Shown here one piece after another: positions 34,071 to 42,992 of a stretch of 64,000 nucleotides of DNA. This stretch comes from Salinibacterium amurskyense (GTDB taxonomy: Bacteria > Actinomycetota > Actinomycetes > Actinomycetales > Microbacteriaceae), in contig NZ_PGFH01000001.1 in NCBI RefSeq assembly GCF_002797685.1, positions 1,302,001 through 1,366,000 on the forward strand, given 5' to 3'. The notes under the pieces are model-generated. The model was not told where the DNA came from, did no database searches, and saw nothing but the letters and a program-made list of their open reading frames with translations. The stretch's first letter is position 1. Each line of letters opens with the position of its first letter. Both the position numbers and the translations under genes were made by a program.

Positions 34071-34790
34071 CTAATTCTTGGTGACCGTCACCGACTTATG
34101 GGTGAGTGTGCCCGCAGAATCCTCGAGGGTGACGGTGTACACCTCGGAGTCATTGCTGCACTGATAATCGATCGTGTAGGTCGCCGTCGTGGGCACCTCT
34201 TCGAAGGGCTCAGCCTTCGCATTCGTCGTTCGTACGCCGATCCACGCACGTACGGCATCCGCGCTGCTCCAGGAGAAGGTGAGCTGGCTCGTGGGGTTTG
34301 CCGACGTACACATCGCGCTTTCCGGGGCACTGAACGTGGCGAATGACGGGCTCGCGGCTGGCGGCGGCGGAGCAGTGGTCGGCTCGGCCTCCGGGGCTGG
34401 CTCTTCAGCCTCGCTCTCACTCGGCTCGGGAGAAGGGCTCTCACTCTCGCTGACCGACGGAGTCGGCGACGTCGCCACCGGCACGGAGTCGCCTGAGCCT
34501 CGTATCGCCATCAGCGTCAAGGCAATGACGAGAGCAATGAGAAGCAACCCGCCCACAATCGTCAGAATGATCAGCAGGGTGCGTGACTTACCCTCCGGCT
34601 CCGAAAGAGGCAAGGGCGGCTTACCCGACCCGGGCGGCGTTGTTCCGCCGGCAGCACCGCCGCCGGCAGTACCGCCTCCAGCAGGCTCGAAGCGCTCCGT
34701 GGGAGTGTCACCGCTCTGCGCCTCGAAGCGTTTGGTGGGAGCATCGCCGCTCTGAGCATCGAAACGTTCGGTCGGTTGGTCGTTACTCAT
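34071..34790 (-). CDS. Single-pass membrane protein with N-terminal 12-residue repeats
   Basis: 239 residues from ATG 34790. The cytosolic N-terminus has PTERFDAQSGDA, PTKRFEAQSGDT and PTERFEPAGG in tandem, encoded by a 36-nt DNA repeat. A Gly/Pro-rich stretch, one transmembrane helix (LLIILTIVGGLLLIALVIALTL, split near residues 73-95) and a Ser/Glu/Pro-rich outer stalk follow. The C-terminal outer domain looks like a small beta-sandwich (SQLTFSWSSADAVRAW, TATYTIDYQCSNDSEVYTV) with one likely disulfide. The threonines in PTxRF could be Ser/Thr kinase targets, an inference. Family not recognised. Confidence 0.75.
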   Translation of the reverse strand: MSNDQPTERFDAQSGDAPTKRFEAQSGDTPTERFEPAGGGTAGGGAAGGTTPPGSGKPPLPLSEPEGKSRTLLIILTIVGGLLLIALVIALTLMAIRGSGDSVPVATSPTPSVSESESPSPEPSESEAEEPAPEAEPTTAPPPPAASPSFATFSAPESAMCTSANPTSQLTFSWSSADAVRAWIGVRTTNAKAEPFEEVPTTATYTIDYQCSNDSEVYTVTLEDSAGTLTHKSVTVTKN

Positions 34791-34927
34791 GGCATCGCTC
34801 CAAGATGGGGGGATCATGCAAGCAGTCCAGCGTGGCAGAAGCCTAAACCCGTAGCCTGCCCATGTCGAGAGCTACTCAACAAGCGCGGGGGTGGGGGAGC
34901 GCCGAGGTGCCTTCCGCGAAGACCGCG

Positions 34928-35518
34928 CTAGCGGGCGGTGAGTGCTGAGGCGAAGGCGCGTTCGACGAATGGCTCGAGGCGACCCCGTTGTGGTCCCGCC
35001 TGCGCCCACTCTTGCGCGGCCGCGACAACACACGCGATCAGGGCATAGGCCTGCGCGCGAGCAGCAGCTGGCTCAGCACCGTGACGCTGGGCGAACCCCG
35101 TCAATAGTCGGGCCTGCGTCGCGAAACGGCTCATGGCCGACGCCTGCAATTCCGCCGCACTACCGATCAAGTCATACTGCGTGAGAATGAACGGAACATG
35201 CTGCGACTCCAACGGTGCGACAGCGGCAAGCATGGCTGCACGGATGGCGTGGCTCGCGTCGGCAGGCGGCGCCGGCTGCTCAGCCAACGCTGCCTTCAGT
35301 CGCTCGGTAGCGGCATCCAGCTCGACCCAGAAGACTTCGCCCTTAGCGTCGAAATAGTTGAAGAACGTGTTGCGGCTGACGCCCGCACGGGTGGCGATCT
35401 GGTCGACCGTGGTGCCGGTGTAACCGTTCTCGATAAACAGCTCGAAGGCAGACTCTTGGAGGAGTTCGCGAGAGGCAGCGGGCGGGCGACCACGAGTGGC
35501 AGAGCGGGAAGGTGTCAC
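34928..35518 (-). CDS. TetR-family transcriptional regulator
   Basis: 196 residues from GTG. The N-terminal helix-turn-helix is clear (FIENGYTGTTVDQIATRAG followed by VSRNTFFNYFDAKGEV), and the ligand domain is all helical. It starts 4 nt after the transporter ATPase stop codon, so it is the last gene of the peptide transporter operon. Feedback control of that operon is the simplest reading; a dyad at 40864-40889 by the operon promoter is a candidate operator. Confidence 0.92.
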   Translation of the reverse strand: MTPSRSATRGRPPAASRELLQESAFELFIENGYTGTTVDQIATRAGVSRNTFFNYFDAKGEVFWVELDAATERLKAALAEQPAPPADASHAIRAAMLAAVAPLESQHVPFILTQYDLIGSAAELQASAMSRFATQARLLTGFAQRHGAEPAAARAQAYALIACVVAAAQEWAQAGPQRGRLEPFVERAFASALTAR

Positions 35519-35522
35519 GCGA

Positions 35523-37241
35523 TCATCCTCTCACTCGCGGCAGGGCAGACAGAAGAGACTGCGTGTACGGATGCCGAGGGTTCGTGAAGATTTCATCTGT
35601 CTCGCCTGTCTCCACAATGCGGCCCTCGGTGATCACGGCTACGCGGTCGCTCATGTGGCGAATCACTCCGAGGTCGTGCGAGATAAAGAGGTAGCTGAGG
35701 TGAAGGTGGCGCTGCAGTTCGTCGAGCAGATTCAGCACGCGGGCCTGAGTCGAAACATCCAGAGACGACACCGGCTCGTCGCACAGAATCGTCTGCGGGC
35801 CCGGGGCGAGAGCACGCGCAATGGCTACCCGCTGGCGTTGGCCGCCCGACAAATGCAGCGGACGACGGTTCTTGAGCGCCGGCGGCAAACCCACCGCGTC
35901 GAGAAGTTCGGCCGTTGTCGTCAATGAACGGCGAGTGTCGGATGCTCGCGCGCTGAGGGCATCGTTCAGGATGCGCTCGACGCTCAGCCGTGGATCGAAC
36001 GAGCTCAAGGCATCCTGGTAAATCGCGCCCAGGGCGGGACGAAGCGGGCGGCGCTCGCGAGCACTCAGCGAACCCCACTCGTGGCCGGCCAGCAGCACTT
36101 CGCCGCTGTCTGCGGTCTCGAGCCCCAGCGCGATGCGCGCGATCGTGGTCTTGCCCGAGCCGGACTGGCCGACTAAGCCGAGTGTCGTTCCGGCGGTAAG
36201 GGAGAGGGAGACCGCGTCGAGCGCCTGAATGGGGGCGCCGTGGGGTGTCGGGTAGCGGCGAGAGACGGACCGGAGTTCGAGGGCGGGAGGTGCTGCGGAA
36301 TCGGCGCTCGCCGCGGTCGTGGCGTGATTCGACGTCGTCACGGCAGAAACGGTGCCGGCGACCGGGGCTGCGACCGCGACAGGTTCTGGGGAAGCCTCAA
36401 CGACAGTTCTGAGATCGGGCTTGGTGTCCGCCGGCAATGTCAGCGGAACGCCGCGCGGAACATCCACGGGGATCGCGGCGAGCAACTGTTGTGTCGGCAG
36501 TGCTGTCGGCGCTCGCAGCAGGGCGTTTGTCTCACCCGTCTCCACGATGCGGCCTTCGCTCATGACGGCAACGCGATCAGCAACGCGTGACACCACTGCC
36601 AGATCGTGGGTGATGAGGATCATGGCCGTGCCGCGGTCACGCAGAGACGACAGCAAGTCGAGCACGCGAGCTTGGACCGTGACGTCGAGAGCGGTCGTGG
36701 GCTCGTCGGCGATGATGAGGGCAGGGCCTGCCGCGATTCCGGCAGCGATAAGGGCGCGTTGGCGCAGTCCGCCCGAGAGCTCGCCCGAACGTTGGCGTGC
36801 TCGCAGTGCCGGATCGGGAATGCCCACGGCATCCAGCAGTTCCAGCACACGGGCCTGCCGCTCGCGTTGGCTGAGTGTGGTGTGTAGCCGCAGCACATCA
36901 TCGATCTCACGCCCGACGGGTCGCAATGGGTCGAGCGACACGAGCGCATCTTGCAACACCAGCCCAATGGATGCTCCGCGAATGCTTCGCCACCGTCGAG
37001 CACCGGGTGCCGGAAGGCTCTCTCCCGCCAGACTCAACTCGCTGAAGCTCACGTGGGCTCCGGCGGGCGCAAGCCCGAGCAGGGAACGGGCCGTGACGCT
37101 CTTGCCCGAACCCGACTCTCCGACAATGGCGAGGCATTCGCCGGCGGCGACCTCGAAGCTCACGCCATCGACGGCCGGGCGGGCGGCGCGGTCGAAGTGC
37201 ACGCTGAGGTTGCTCACGCGCAGGAGCGGGGTGGCGGTCAT
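35523..37241 (-). CDS. Peptide-type ABC transporter ATPase, two fused nucleotide-binding domains (OppDF/DppDF)
   Basis: 572 residues from ATG 37241. Domain 1 has Walker A GESGSGKS (41-48), signature LSGGLRQ and Walker B LIIADEP. Domain 2 has Walker A GQSGSGKT (358-365), signature LSGGQRQ and Walker B TILCDEP. An Ala/Val/Thr-rich linker of about 60 residues joins them. In most bacteria these are separate OppD and OppF proteins. It drives uptake of peptides, nickel or similar ligands together with the two permeases and lipoprotein upstream. The start overlaps the permease stop by 4 nt. Confidence 0.95.
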   Translation of the reverse strand: MTATPLLRVSNLSVHFDRAARPAVDGVSFEVAAGECLAIVGESGSGKSVTARSLLGLAPAGAHVSFSELSLAGESLPAPGARRWRSIRGASIGLVLQDALVSLDPLRPVGREIDDVLRLHTTLSQRERQARVLELLDAVGIPDPALRARQRSGELSGGLRQRALIAAGIAAGPALIIADEPTTALDVTVQARVLDLLSSLRDRGTAMILITHDLAVVSRVADRVAVMSEGRIVETGETNALLRAPTALPTQQLLAAIPVDVPRGVPLTLPADTKPDLRTVVEASPEPVAVAAPVAGTVSAVTTSNHATTAASADSAAPPALELRSVSRRYPTPHGAPIQALDAVSLSLTAGTTLGLVGQSGSGKTTIARIALGLETADSGEVLLAGHEWGSLSARERRPLRPALGAIYQDALSSFDPRLSVERILNDALSARASDTRRSLTTTAELLDAVGLPPALKNRRPLHLSGGQRQRVAIARALAPGPQTILCDEPVSSLDVSTQARVLNLLDELQRHLHLSYLFISHDLGVIRHMSDRVAVITEGRIVETGETDEIFTNPRHPYTQSLLSALPRVRG

Positions 37242-38119
37242 CCGCGGGCCTCCTGGCGGGTGCGGGCGTTGAGGGCGCGCCCGAGCACGGTGAACGATGC
37301 GGCGGTCGCGACGATGGCGAGACCGGGGAAGACCGTGAGCCACCAGGCGACGTCGATGTAGGTGCGGCCGCTGGAGAGCATCGCGCCCCATTCGGCGGCA
37401 GGCGGGGCGACGCCGAGGCCGAGGAAGCCGAGCGACGACGCCCAGACAATGGCTTGACCAACACCGAGAGTGCCGAGCACAAAGATCGGCGAGAGTGCGC
37501 CGGGCAGAATGTGTTGCCACACGATTCGCGCCCGCGAATGGCTGAGCACTGTTGCGGCCTCCACGTAACTGGCGTTGCGAACGCTGCGCAGTTGGCTGCG
37601 GATGATGCGCGCATAGCCGGGCGCGGTCGAGAGACCCACCGCCACGGTCGAGGTGACCACTCCGGGCCCGGCGATCGCGATGAACACGAGCGCGAGCAGC
37701 AGGCCGGGAAGAGCAAACATGACCTCGACGATGCGGGTGCTGACGAAGTCGCCGAGTCTGCTGCCGAGCCCGCCTAGGAGCCCGAGAACGAGCGCAAGGC
37801 CGAGCCCGACCGTGGTGGCGGCGGTTCCGATGAGGAGGGAGTTTCCGGCGCCGAAAACGACGCGGGTGTAGACATCGCGACCGGACTCGTCGGTGCCGAA
37901 GAAGTGGGCAGCCGATGGTGACTGGAACGCTTCGGCAGGGGCAACGGCATCCGGGTCAGCGGTCGTCATGAGCTGCGGTGCGAGAGCAGCAGTCAGAATA
38001 AGTGCAAGCACGGCGAGAGCTATCATGACGCCCGTGTTGCGAAGCCACCCGTAGCGGCCCCGGATGCCGGGAGCGCGCCCCGCAGGCTGCGAGAGCCGGC
38101 CAGCCAAGATTTCGGTCAT
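37238..38119 (-). CDS. Peptide-type ABC transporter permease (OppC/DppC)
   Basis: 293 residues from ATG 38119; upstream codons lie within the partner permease gene. The first helix (VMIALAVLALILTAALA) is followed by the OppC-like outer segment with HFFGTDESGRDVYTRV. The permease signature EAATVLSHSRARIVWQHILP carries the EAA loop that docks on the ATPase. Six membrane helices are expected. It overlaps both neighbours by 4 nt, so the operon is fully coupled. Confidence 0.94.
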   Translation of the reverse strand: MTEILAGRLSQPAGRAPGIRGRYGWLRNTGVMIALAVLALILTAALAPQLMTTADPDAVAPAEAFQSPSAAHFFGTDESGRDVYTRVVFGAGNSLLIGTAATTVGLGLALVLGLLGGLGSRLGDFVSTRIVEVMFALPGLLLALVFIAIAGPGVVTSTVAVGLSTAPGYARIIRSQLRSVRNASYVEAATVLSHSRARIVWQHILPGALSPIFVLGTLGVGQAIVWASSLGFLGLGVAPPAAEWGAMLSSGRTYIDVAWWLTVFPGLAIVATAASFTVLGRALNARTRQEARG

Positions 38120-39114
38120 CGTGATGCCACCTCCGTCACGCGAGGGTCGACGATGCGGTCGACGACATCCGTTGCGACTGTCACGATGATGAAGGTCAAC
38201 GCAGAGAGCAGCGCGACGGCGGTGACGACGGGGATGTCGCGGATGGTGACGGCACTGAGGAGGGTTCTGCCGAGGCCTGGCCGCGCAAAGATCGTCTCGA
38301 CAACAACGGCACCGCTCAGGAGTGAGCCGAAGGCCCAGCCGGAGAGGGAGATGCCGGGAAGAGCCGCGTGGCGCAGCACGTGACGAAGGCGCACTCCCCA
38401 TTCGCTTTCGCCGCGAGCCCGGGCCGAGAGCACGAAGGGCTGCTCGTAGGCGTTGGCCAAGGACTCGCGCATGACCTGGCCGAGGAAGCCGGTGAGGGGC
38501 AGAGCAAGGGTGAGCACGGGCAGAACAAGACCGAGGGGGCCAGGGACGCTAATCGGGGGAAGCCAGTGCAACGTATTGCTCAGCAGAATGATGAGCAGCG
38601 ACGCCAACCAGAAGTGGGGAACGGCAGCCGCCAGCAATTCGAGTCCCGAGCCGACTGCCCGCGAGACGCGTCCGCGACCGCTCGTCGCCAAGGTAAGGCC
38701 AAGAGCGCCCAGCCACGCCACTACGAGCGAGGCAAGTGTGAGCACGAGCGTTGACCAGAGTTGCGTCAGCACATAGGGAGCCACCGCCACCTTGAGGGCG
38801 TACGACGTGCCGAAGTCGGCGACCGCGAGCTTGCCCATCGCCAGAAAATACTGAACGATCAGCGGCTGGTCGAGGCCATAGTCGGCGCGAATTTGGGCCA
38901 CGGCTTCGGCGGACGCTTGCGAGCCGGGACCACCAAGAATCGCATCGACCGGATCGCCCGGAATCAACCGCAGCGCAAAGAAAATAACGGTTGCGACAGC
39001 CCACAGAACAAACGCCCCGCCGCCCACCCGGCGCGCGACCCACCCCAGCGACCGCAATCGCGTCGCTGGGGTGGAGACACTTGCTACTGCAGGAGCGTCA
39101 GTCGAAACCGTCAC
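38116..39114 (-). CDS. Peptide-type ABC transporter permease (OppB/DppB)
   Basis: 332 residues. The N-terminal helix (FVLWAVATVIFFALRLIPGDP) with the RLIPGDP signature is diagnostic of OppB proteins. YGLDQPLIVQY follows, then membrane helices, and the EAA-type loop is near SARARGESEWGVRLRHVLRHA. The first 25 residues form a soluble Ala/Ser/Thr-rich lead. It forms a heterodimer with the next permease. Confidence 0.94.
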   Translation of the reverse strand: MTVSTDAPAVASVSTPATRLRSLGWVARRVGGGAFVLWAVATVIFFALRLIPGDPVDAILGGPGSQASAEAVAQIRADYGLDQPLIVQYFLAMGKLAVADFGTSYALKVAVAPYVLTQLWSTLVLTLASLVVAWLGALGLTLATSGRGRVSRAVGSGLELLAAAVPHFWLASLLIILLSNTLHWLPPISVPGPLGLVLPVLTLALPLTGFLGQVMRESLANAYEQPFVLSARARGESEWGVRLRHVLRHAALPGISLSGWAFGSLLSGAVVVETIFARPGLGRTLLSAVTIRDIPVVTAVALLSALTFIIVTVATDVVDRIVDPRVTEVASR

Positions 39115-39174
39115 AGAGGGCGTTCCTTGGTGGTGGGCTGAGTGGGTGTGTCGACGACCGGATACTTCGTCGTG

Positions 39175-40809
39175 TTAGTTACTCAACCACGCATCGTAGA
39201 ACGTTGGTGCTGCTACGGGGGGCAACGCCCGGAATCCCTCGACGCTGGTGCTGTAGAGGTAGTGGTTCTGCTGGTCATACAGGGGCAGAACATAGAAACC
39301 GTCAACAATGATCGACTGAGCCTCGGCATACAGTTCTTGGCGCTCGCTGGCATCCGAAGTCTCGCTGGCCGTCGTAAGGAGGGCATCGAGGGTGGGGTCG
39401 CTCAGCTGGGCCAGGTTCGCGTAGTAGCCGCTCGGAGCCGGAATGATCGAATCGGAGTGGTACAGAATGCGCAGCACGTCAGCGCCGACCTTCGTGTACG
39501 GAGCGCTCACGAGGTTGTATTCGTTCGTGAACAGAGCGCCGTACCAGGACGACAGATCCGTCGGCTGCAGGATGACCTCAAAACCAACGTCTTTCGCTGA
39601 GGCCTGGATCTGCTCAAACAGTGACTGCTCAGCGGGGATCGACTGGTTCGTGCTGATCGGGAACGTGAGGCTCAGGCGCTCGCCGTCTTTCGTGCGATAC
39701 CCGTCGGAATCGATCGTGTCCCAGCCGGCTTCGTCGAGCAGGGTCTTCGCGGCCTCCGGGTCGGTGGTGAACACGTCAGGGGTCGAGATTCCTGCACCTT
39801 CGACGCTCGAGAGCACCGAGTACGAACGCTCTGCCGTTCCAAAGAACAGGCTGTCGATTCCGGGGTTGACATCCACCGATCGGATGAAGGCCTCGCGTAC
39901 GCGGATGTCGTCAAACGGTGCCTTGCCCGAGTTCAGTTCGATACGGTTGGCGGCGCCGGGGCGCGGCGCATCGAGCTCCTCGATGGTGGCCACGTCGGCG
40001 GCGGACGAGATGTTGTTGGGCTGCGCGTTATCGATCACGTCAACGTCGCCCGACTGGAGGGCGGCGTAGCGGGTGGCGGCATCCGGAATGAAGCGCCACT
40101 CAATAGCGTCGAGACGGGCCGCACCGGTGTGCTCAGCGTCAGCGGGCGCCGAGTTGTAGTCCTCGTTGCGTTCGAGGGTGACCGACTGCTGCTTGACCCA
40201 ATCGGTCACGATGAAGGGGCCGGTTCCCACAGGGCTCTCGCAATTGGTGGCCTGGTCGCGCTCAAGCGCGGTGGGGGACTGGATGCTCACCCACGGCTGC
40301 GAGAACGATTCGAGTAGCGCGCTGTCGGGCGCTGACAGGGTGAAACGTACCTGGTCGGCGGCGACGGCTTCGATGCCGTCGATCTTGCCGACGGCGAGGT
40401 AGCCGGTGGAGGAGGCCGTGTCGGGGTCTTTCAGGTGCTCGATGTTCGCCTTGACGGCTTCAGCATCAAAGGGGGTGCCGTCGGTGAAGTTCACGTCGTC
40501 ACGCAGCGTGAAGTCCCACGTGAGTCCGTCTTCGCTCTCGGTCCAGTCGGTGGCGAGCCACGGGATGATCTCGCCGTCACTGTCCTTCGAGACCAATGAC
40601 TCGAGGTACTGGGTGCTGATGAGTCCCTGCGGGTAGTTGCCGCCGACGTGCGGGTCGAGGCAGCCAGGCTCGGCATCACCCGTTGCGTAGACGAGCGTGC
40701 CGCCGTCTACGGGCTCAGCAGCAGGTTCGGTTGCTGCCGTGCAGCCGGCAAGCAACGCGGCGCCGGCCGCGATCGAGAGGGGGAGTAACAGGATGCGGGG
40801 TGCGTTCAC
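39175..40809 (-). CDS. Peptide/nickel-type solute-binding lipoprotein (SBP_bac_5)
   Basis: 544 residues from GTG 40809, chosen because GGAT lies just upstream and the signal peptide then starts correctly; the ATG 45 nt earlier is less likely. The lipobox is LLAGC with C23. The family 5 features include LVSKDSDGEIIPWLATDW, DGLTWDFTLRDDVNFTDGTPF and the late SVEGFRALPP. It captures the ligand outside the membrane and hands it to the permeases. First gene of a five-gene operon that ends with TetR. Peptides are the default guess; nickel or other ligands remain possible. Confidence 0.93.
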   Translation of the reverse strand: MNAPRILLLPLSIAAGAALLAGCTAATEPAAEPVDGGTLVYATGDAEPGCLDPHVGGNYPQGLISTQYLESLVSKDSDGEIIPWLATDWTESEDGLTWDFTLRDDVNFTDGTPFDAEAVKANIEHLKDPDTASSTGYLAVGKIDGIEAVAADQVRFTLSAPDSALLESFSQPWVSIQSPTALERDQATNCESPVGTGPFIVTDWVKQQSVTLERNEDYNSAPADAEHTGAARLDAIEWRFIPDAATRYAALQSGDVDVIDNAQPNNISSAADVATIEELDAPRPGAANRIELNSGKAPFDDIRVREAFIRSVDVNPGIDSLFFGTAERSYSVLSSVEGAGISTPDVFTTDPEAAKTLLDEAGWDTIDSDGYRTKDGERLSLTFPISTNQSIPAEQSLFEQIQASAKDVGFEVILQPTDLSSWYGALFTNEYNLVSAPYTKVGADVLRILYHSDSIIPAPSGYYANLAQLSDPTLDALLTTASETSDASERQELYAEAQSIIVDGFYVLPLYDQQNHYLYSTSVEGFRALPPVAAPTFYDAWLSN

Positions 40810-40863
40810 GGGGATCCTTTTGTGAGGGAGAAATGCTGCTCGGGTGCGAGACACTCAATTATT

Positions 40864-40889
40864 GTTGAACTGAGTACATTAAGTCCAAC
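40864..40889 (-). promoter_or_regulatory. Promoter/operator candidate of the peptide transporter operon
   Basis: A dyad with arms GTTGAACT (40864-40871) and AAGTCCAAC (40881-40889), one mismatch. The minus-strand TTGGAC (40888-40883) in the arm is a -35 candidate with AATAAT about 19 bp downstream. AACTGAG occurs twice here. A TetR-type regulator binding here would block the operon. Confidence 0.4.
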
Positions 40890-40894
40890 TGAGC

Positions 40895-40935
40895 AAAAAA
40901 CCGGGCCGGTTTGCCTGAGCAAAACCGACCCGGTT
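40895..40935 (-). terminator. Intrinsic terminator of bioY
   Basis: Arms 40919-40935 and 40899-40914 pair with one G-U and one bulge, followed on the minus strand by six T (40900-40895). Confidence 0.85.
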
Positions 40936-40957
40936 GGTGAAGCTAAAAGAGCGAGCG

Positions 40958-41557
40958 TTAGTCCTGCTTGCGCGAGAACTTGGTGGCGATCTTCCACGTG
41001 GTGGGGATCACAGCGGCGGCGATGCCCGCCTTGATGAGTCCACCGATGATGAAGGGGTAGAGACCCCAGGCCAGAACCTGCTCGAGCGTTCCGCCGGTCA
41101 CAATGGCGAGCCACGTGAGACCGAAGGCGAAGGTGACGACGGTGCCGCCGAGGAAGGACAGCGCGGCGCCGAGGAACTTCTTGTCCCAATCGCGTTGGGC
41201 GAGCCATCCGGTAAAGGCAGCAGCGACGATGAAGCCGATGATGTAGCCGCCGGTGGTGCCAGCAAGAACGCTGATGCCAGAAGAAGCTTCGCTGAAGACG
41301 GGGAGCCCGACCACACCGAGCAGCGCGTACAGCGCCATCGAGATCGCTCCGCGAGTTGCGCCAAGCGAGGCACCTACGAGCAGTACAGCGAGCGTCTGGC
41401 CGGTGATCGGCACGGGGTACAGCGGCACAACAACTTGGGCCATCACAGCAGTCAGGGCGGCGCCGGCGGCAACGAGCGTGATGTCAGTGGCGAGGCTACG
41501 AGAAAAGACGGTGTCGGCGAGCGTGGGCCGGCCGAGGGTCAAAGTGAGAGTCGACAC
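40958..41557 (-). CDS. bioY: Biotin transporter BioY (ECF S-component)
   Basis: 199 residues from GTG 41557, with AAGGAG 6 nt before it. Six membrane helices are visible; family landmarks are VPLYPVPITGQTLAVLLVGASLG split as VPLYPVPITGQ and TLAVLLVG, then RGAISMALYALLGVVGLPVF and GGYIIGF. It binds biotin and uses the ECF energising module encoded elsewhere, or works alone at low rate. No bioMN genes are adjacent. It has its own terminator, and an imperfect inverted repeat at 41580-41641 lies upstream. Confidence 0.95.
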   Translation of the reverse strand: MSTLTLTLGRPTLADTVFSRSLATDITLVAAGAALTAVMAQVVVPLYPVPITGQTLAVLLVGASLGATRGAISMALYALLGVVGLPVFSEASSGISVLAGTTGGYIIGFIVAAAFTGWLAQRDWDKKFLGAALSFLGGTVVTFAFGLTWLAIVTGGTLEQVLAWGLYPFIIGGLIKAGIAAAVIPTTWKIATKFSRKQD

Positions 41558-41579
41558 GCGACGCTCCTTTCCTTTGTCT

Positions 41580-41641
41580 GCGAACTGTGAAGAGCCCTGC
41601 CTGAATAGGCGGGTGCCTGAATAACCCTAGTCATAGTTCGC
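41580..41641 (-). promoter_or_regulatory. Inverted repeat upstream of bioY
   Basis: GCGAACTGTGA at 41580-41590 and TCATAGTTCGC at 41631-41641 are inverted copies matching at 10 of 11 positions, 40 nt apart. CCTGAATA occurs twice in between. A biotin-responsive repressor could bind here; which type is not known. Confidence 0.35.
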
Positions 41642-41709
41642 GGACATGGGTGTGCGCCTCGTGCTAACAAACCTGCTCAGATTTGTGCGATGCGTAACAA
41701 TTGCGATTC

Positions 41710-42834
41710 TCACGCTGCCGGCGCCAAGAACAACGTTCCGCGAATCACGCTTCCCGCAAAGGTGCGCACAGCGACGAGTACCCAAGCGCCCACTAACGCC
41801 ACGAAACTCAGTAGCGCCATAACTTGGAGCACAGTGGACCCGGTCGCTGCGGCGAGTGCGCTCAAGGCGACAACCATGTTGCCGACAGGGAATGTGAATG
41901 ACCACCACGTGAGGCTGAACGGCAGACCGCGGCGCGCGGTATGCACGGTCATGGCAATCGCTAGCGCTGTCCAGAGCAGAGCAAACCCGAGGGTGGGAAC
42001 GCCGTAGATGAAGCCGAAGAAATGGAGAGCCTCGGCGAGCTCAGCCGACACTGCGTAGGGTGCAACCACGCCAAGAACAACGGCTGCCGTAATCGACTGG
42101 CCGAGCGGGCCAAGCACAATCCAGAGAGTTGGCACTGCCGCCGAGTTGCCGATGTTGTGTCGCGCTAGCCGACCCCAGATCAGTGGAAGGATGACCGCGG
42201 TGGCGATCATGCTGAGTCCAAACATTGCGTAGCAGGCGATCAGCATCGTGAGCCGTACCTCGCCCTCAGGCAAGAACGGGATGAGAGGCGCACCGGCTGC
42301 TGCCGAGACCAGGGGAGGGACCACGGGCATGATCCAGCCTCCGAACGGCGATTGATCCGTGATCGAGGTCGACGTGAAGGTCAAGAACGGCACAACCACG
42401 GCGGTCGCGAGGCCCAGCACAGTGCCGATCGACCACAGCACAAGCGCAACGATGAGCGCAGCATCCGCTCCCATGATGTCGGGGCCGAAGAGCAATGCAC
42501 CGGCGCCGATAGTGAGAATTGCCAGCGGTGGAGCCCCATAGAAATGAACCATCGCCGGATGCCGGTGGTGCGAAAGCGCAACCTCACGGTGGGCGATCCA
42601 GTGCGCTGCGCTCGCGGCGACCAGCCCGAGGAGCAAGACGGTCGCAATCACCCAGACAGTGCTCGCAAACACGTGCAGTTGCGGGGAGATCAGGGGGAGC
42701 ACGGCGGCAGCGTTCGCGACGATGCCCGTGCCCATCACCGAGGCAAACCAGTTAGGGCTGATGTGGGAGATCACATCGCGGGGGCTGCTGAGGTCGCGCA
42801 GCAATACGCGGCGGCGAGGGATCTGGCTGCTCAT
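41710..42834 (-). CDS. TDT-family (TehA/SLAC1-like) anion transporter
   Basis: 374 residues from ATG 42834. I prefer this over a GTG 90 nt upstream because the family begins just before NWFASVMGTGIVANAAAVL, the TM1 signature. Ten helices follow, with HFYGAPPLAILTIGAGAL and the FGGWIMPVVPPLVSAA loop. Members transport tellurite, malate, sulfite or nitrate-type anions. The substrate is unknown. Divergent from the Na+/H+ antiporter gene. Confidence 0.88.
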   Translation of the reverse strand: MSSQIPRRRVLLRDLSSPRDVISHISPNWFASVMGTGIVANAAAVLPLISPQLHVFASTVWVIATVLLLGLVAASAAHWIAHREVALSHHRHPAMVHFYGAPPLAILTIGAGALLFGPDIMGADAALIVALVLWSIGTVLGLATAVVVPFLTFTSTSITDQSPFGGWIMPVVPPLVSAAAGAPLIPFLPEGEVRLTMLIACYAMFGLSMIATAVILPLIWGRLARHNIGNSAAVPTLWIVLGPLGQSITAAVVLGVVAPYAVSAELAEALHFFGFIYGVPTLGFALLWTALAIAMTVHTARRGLPFSLTWWSFTFPVGNMVVALSALAAATGSTVLQVMALLSFVALVGAWVLVAVRTFAGSVIRGTLFLAPAA

Positions 42835-42992
42835 GAGTCGTTTCTGAAAGTCGGAGGCGCGACGGGTTCGGCCCACCGGTGCAACCGCAGGTATTGGTGC
42901 CGCATTCCCGTAACCTTGAGCCACCCCGGTGCTGCGCGGCAGTTGTGCGCGGCTACGGGATATGCCGCGCCTCGTCGTGTAGTGGAGGATTC

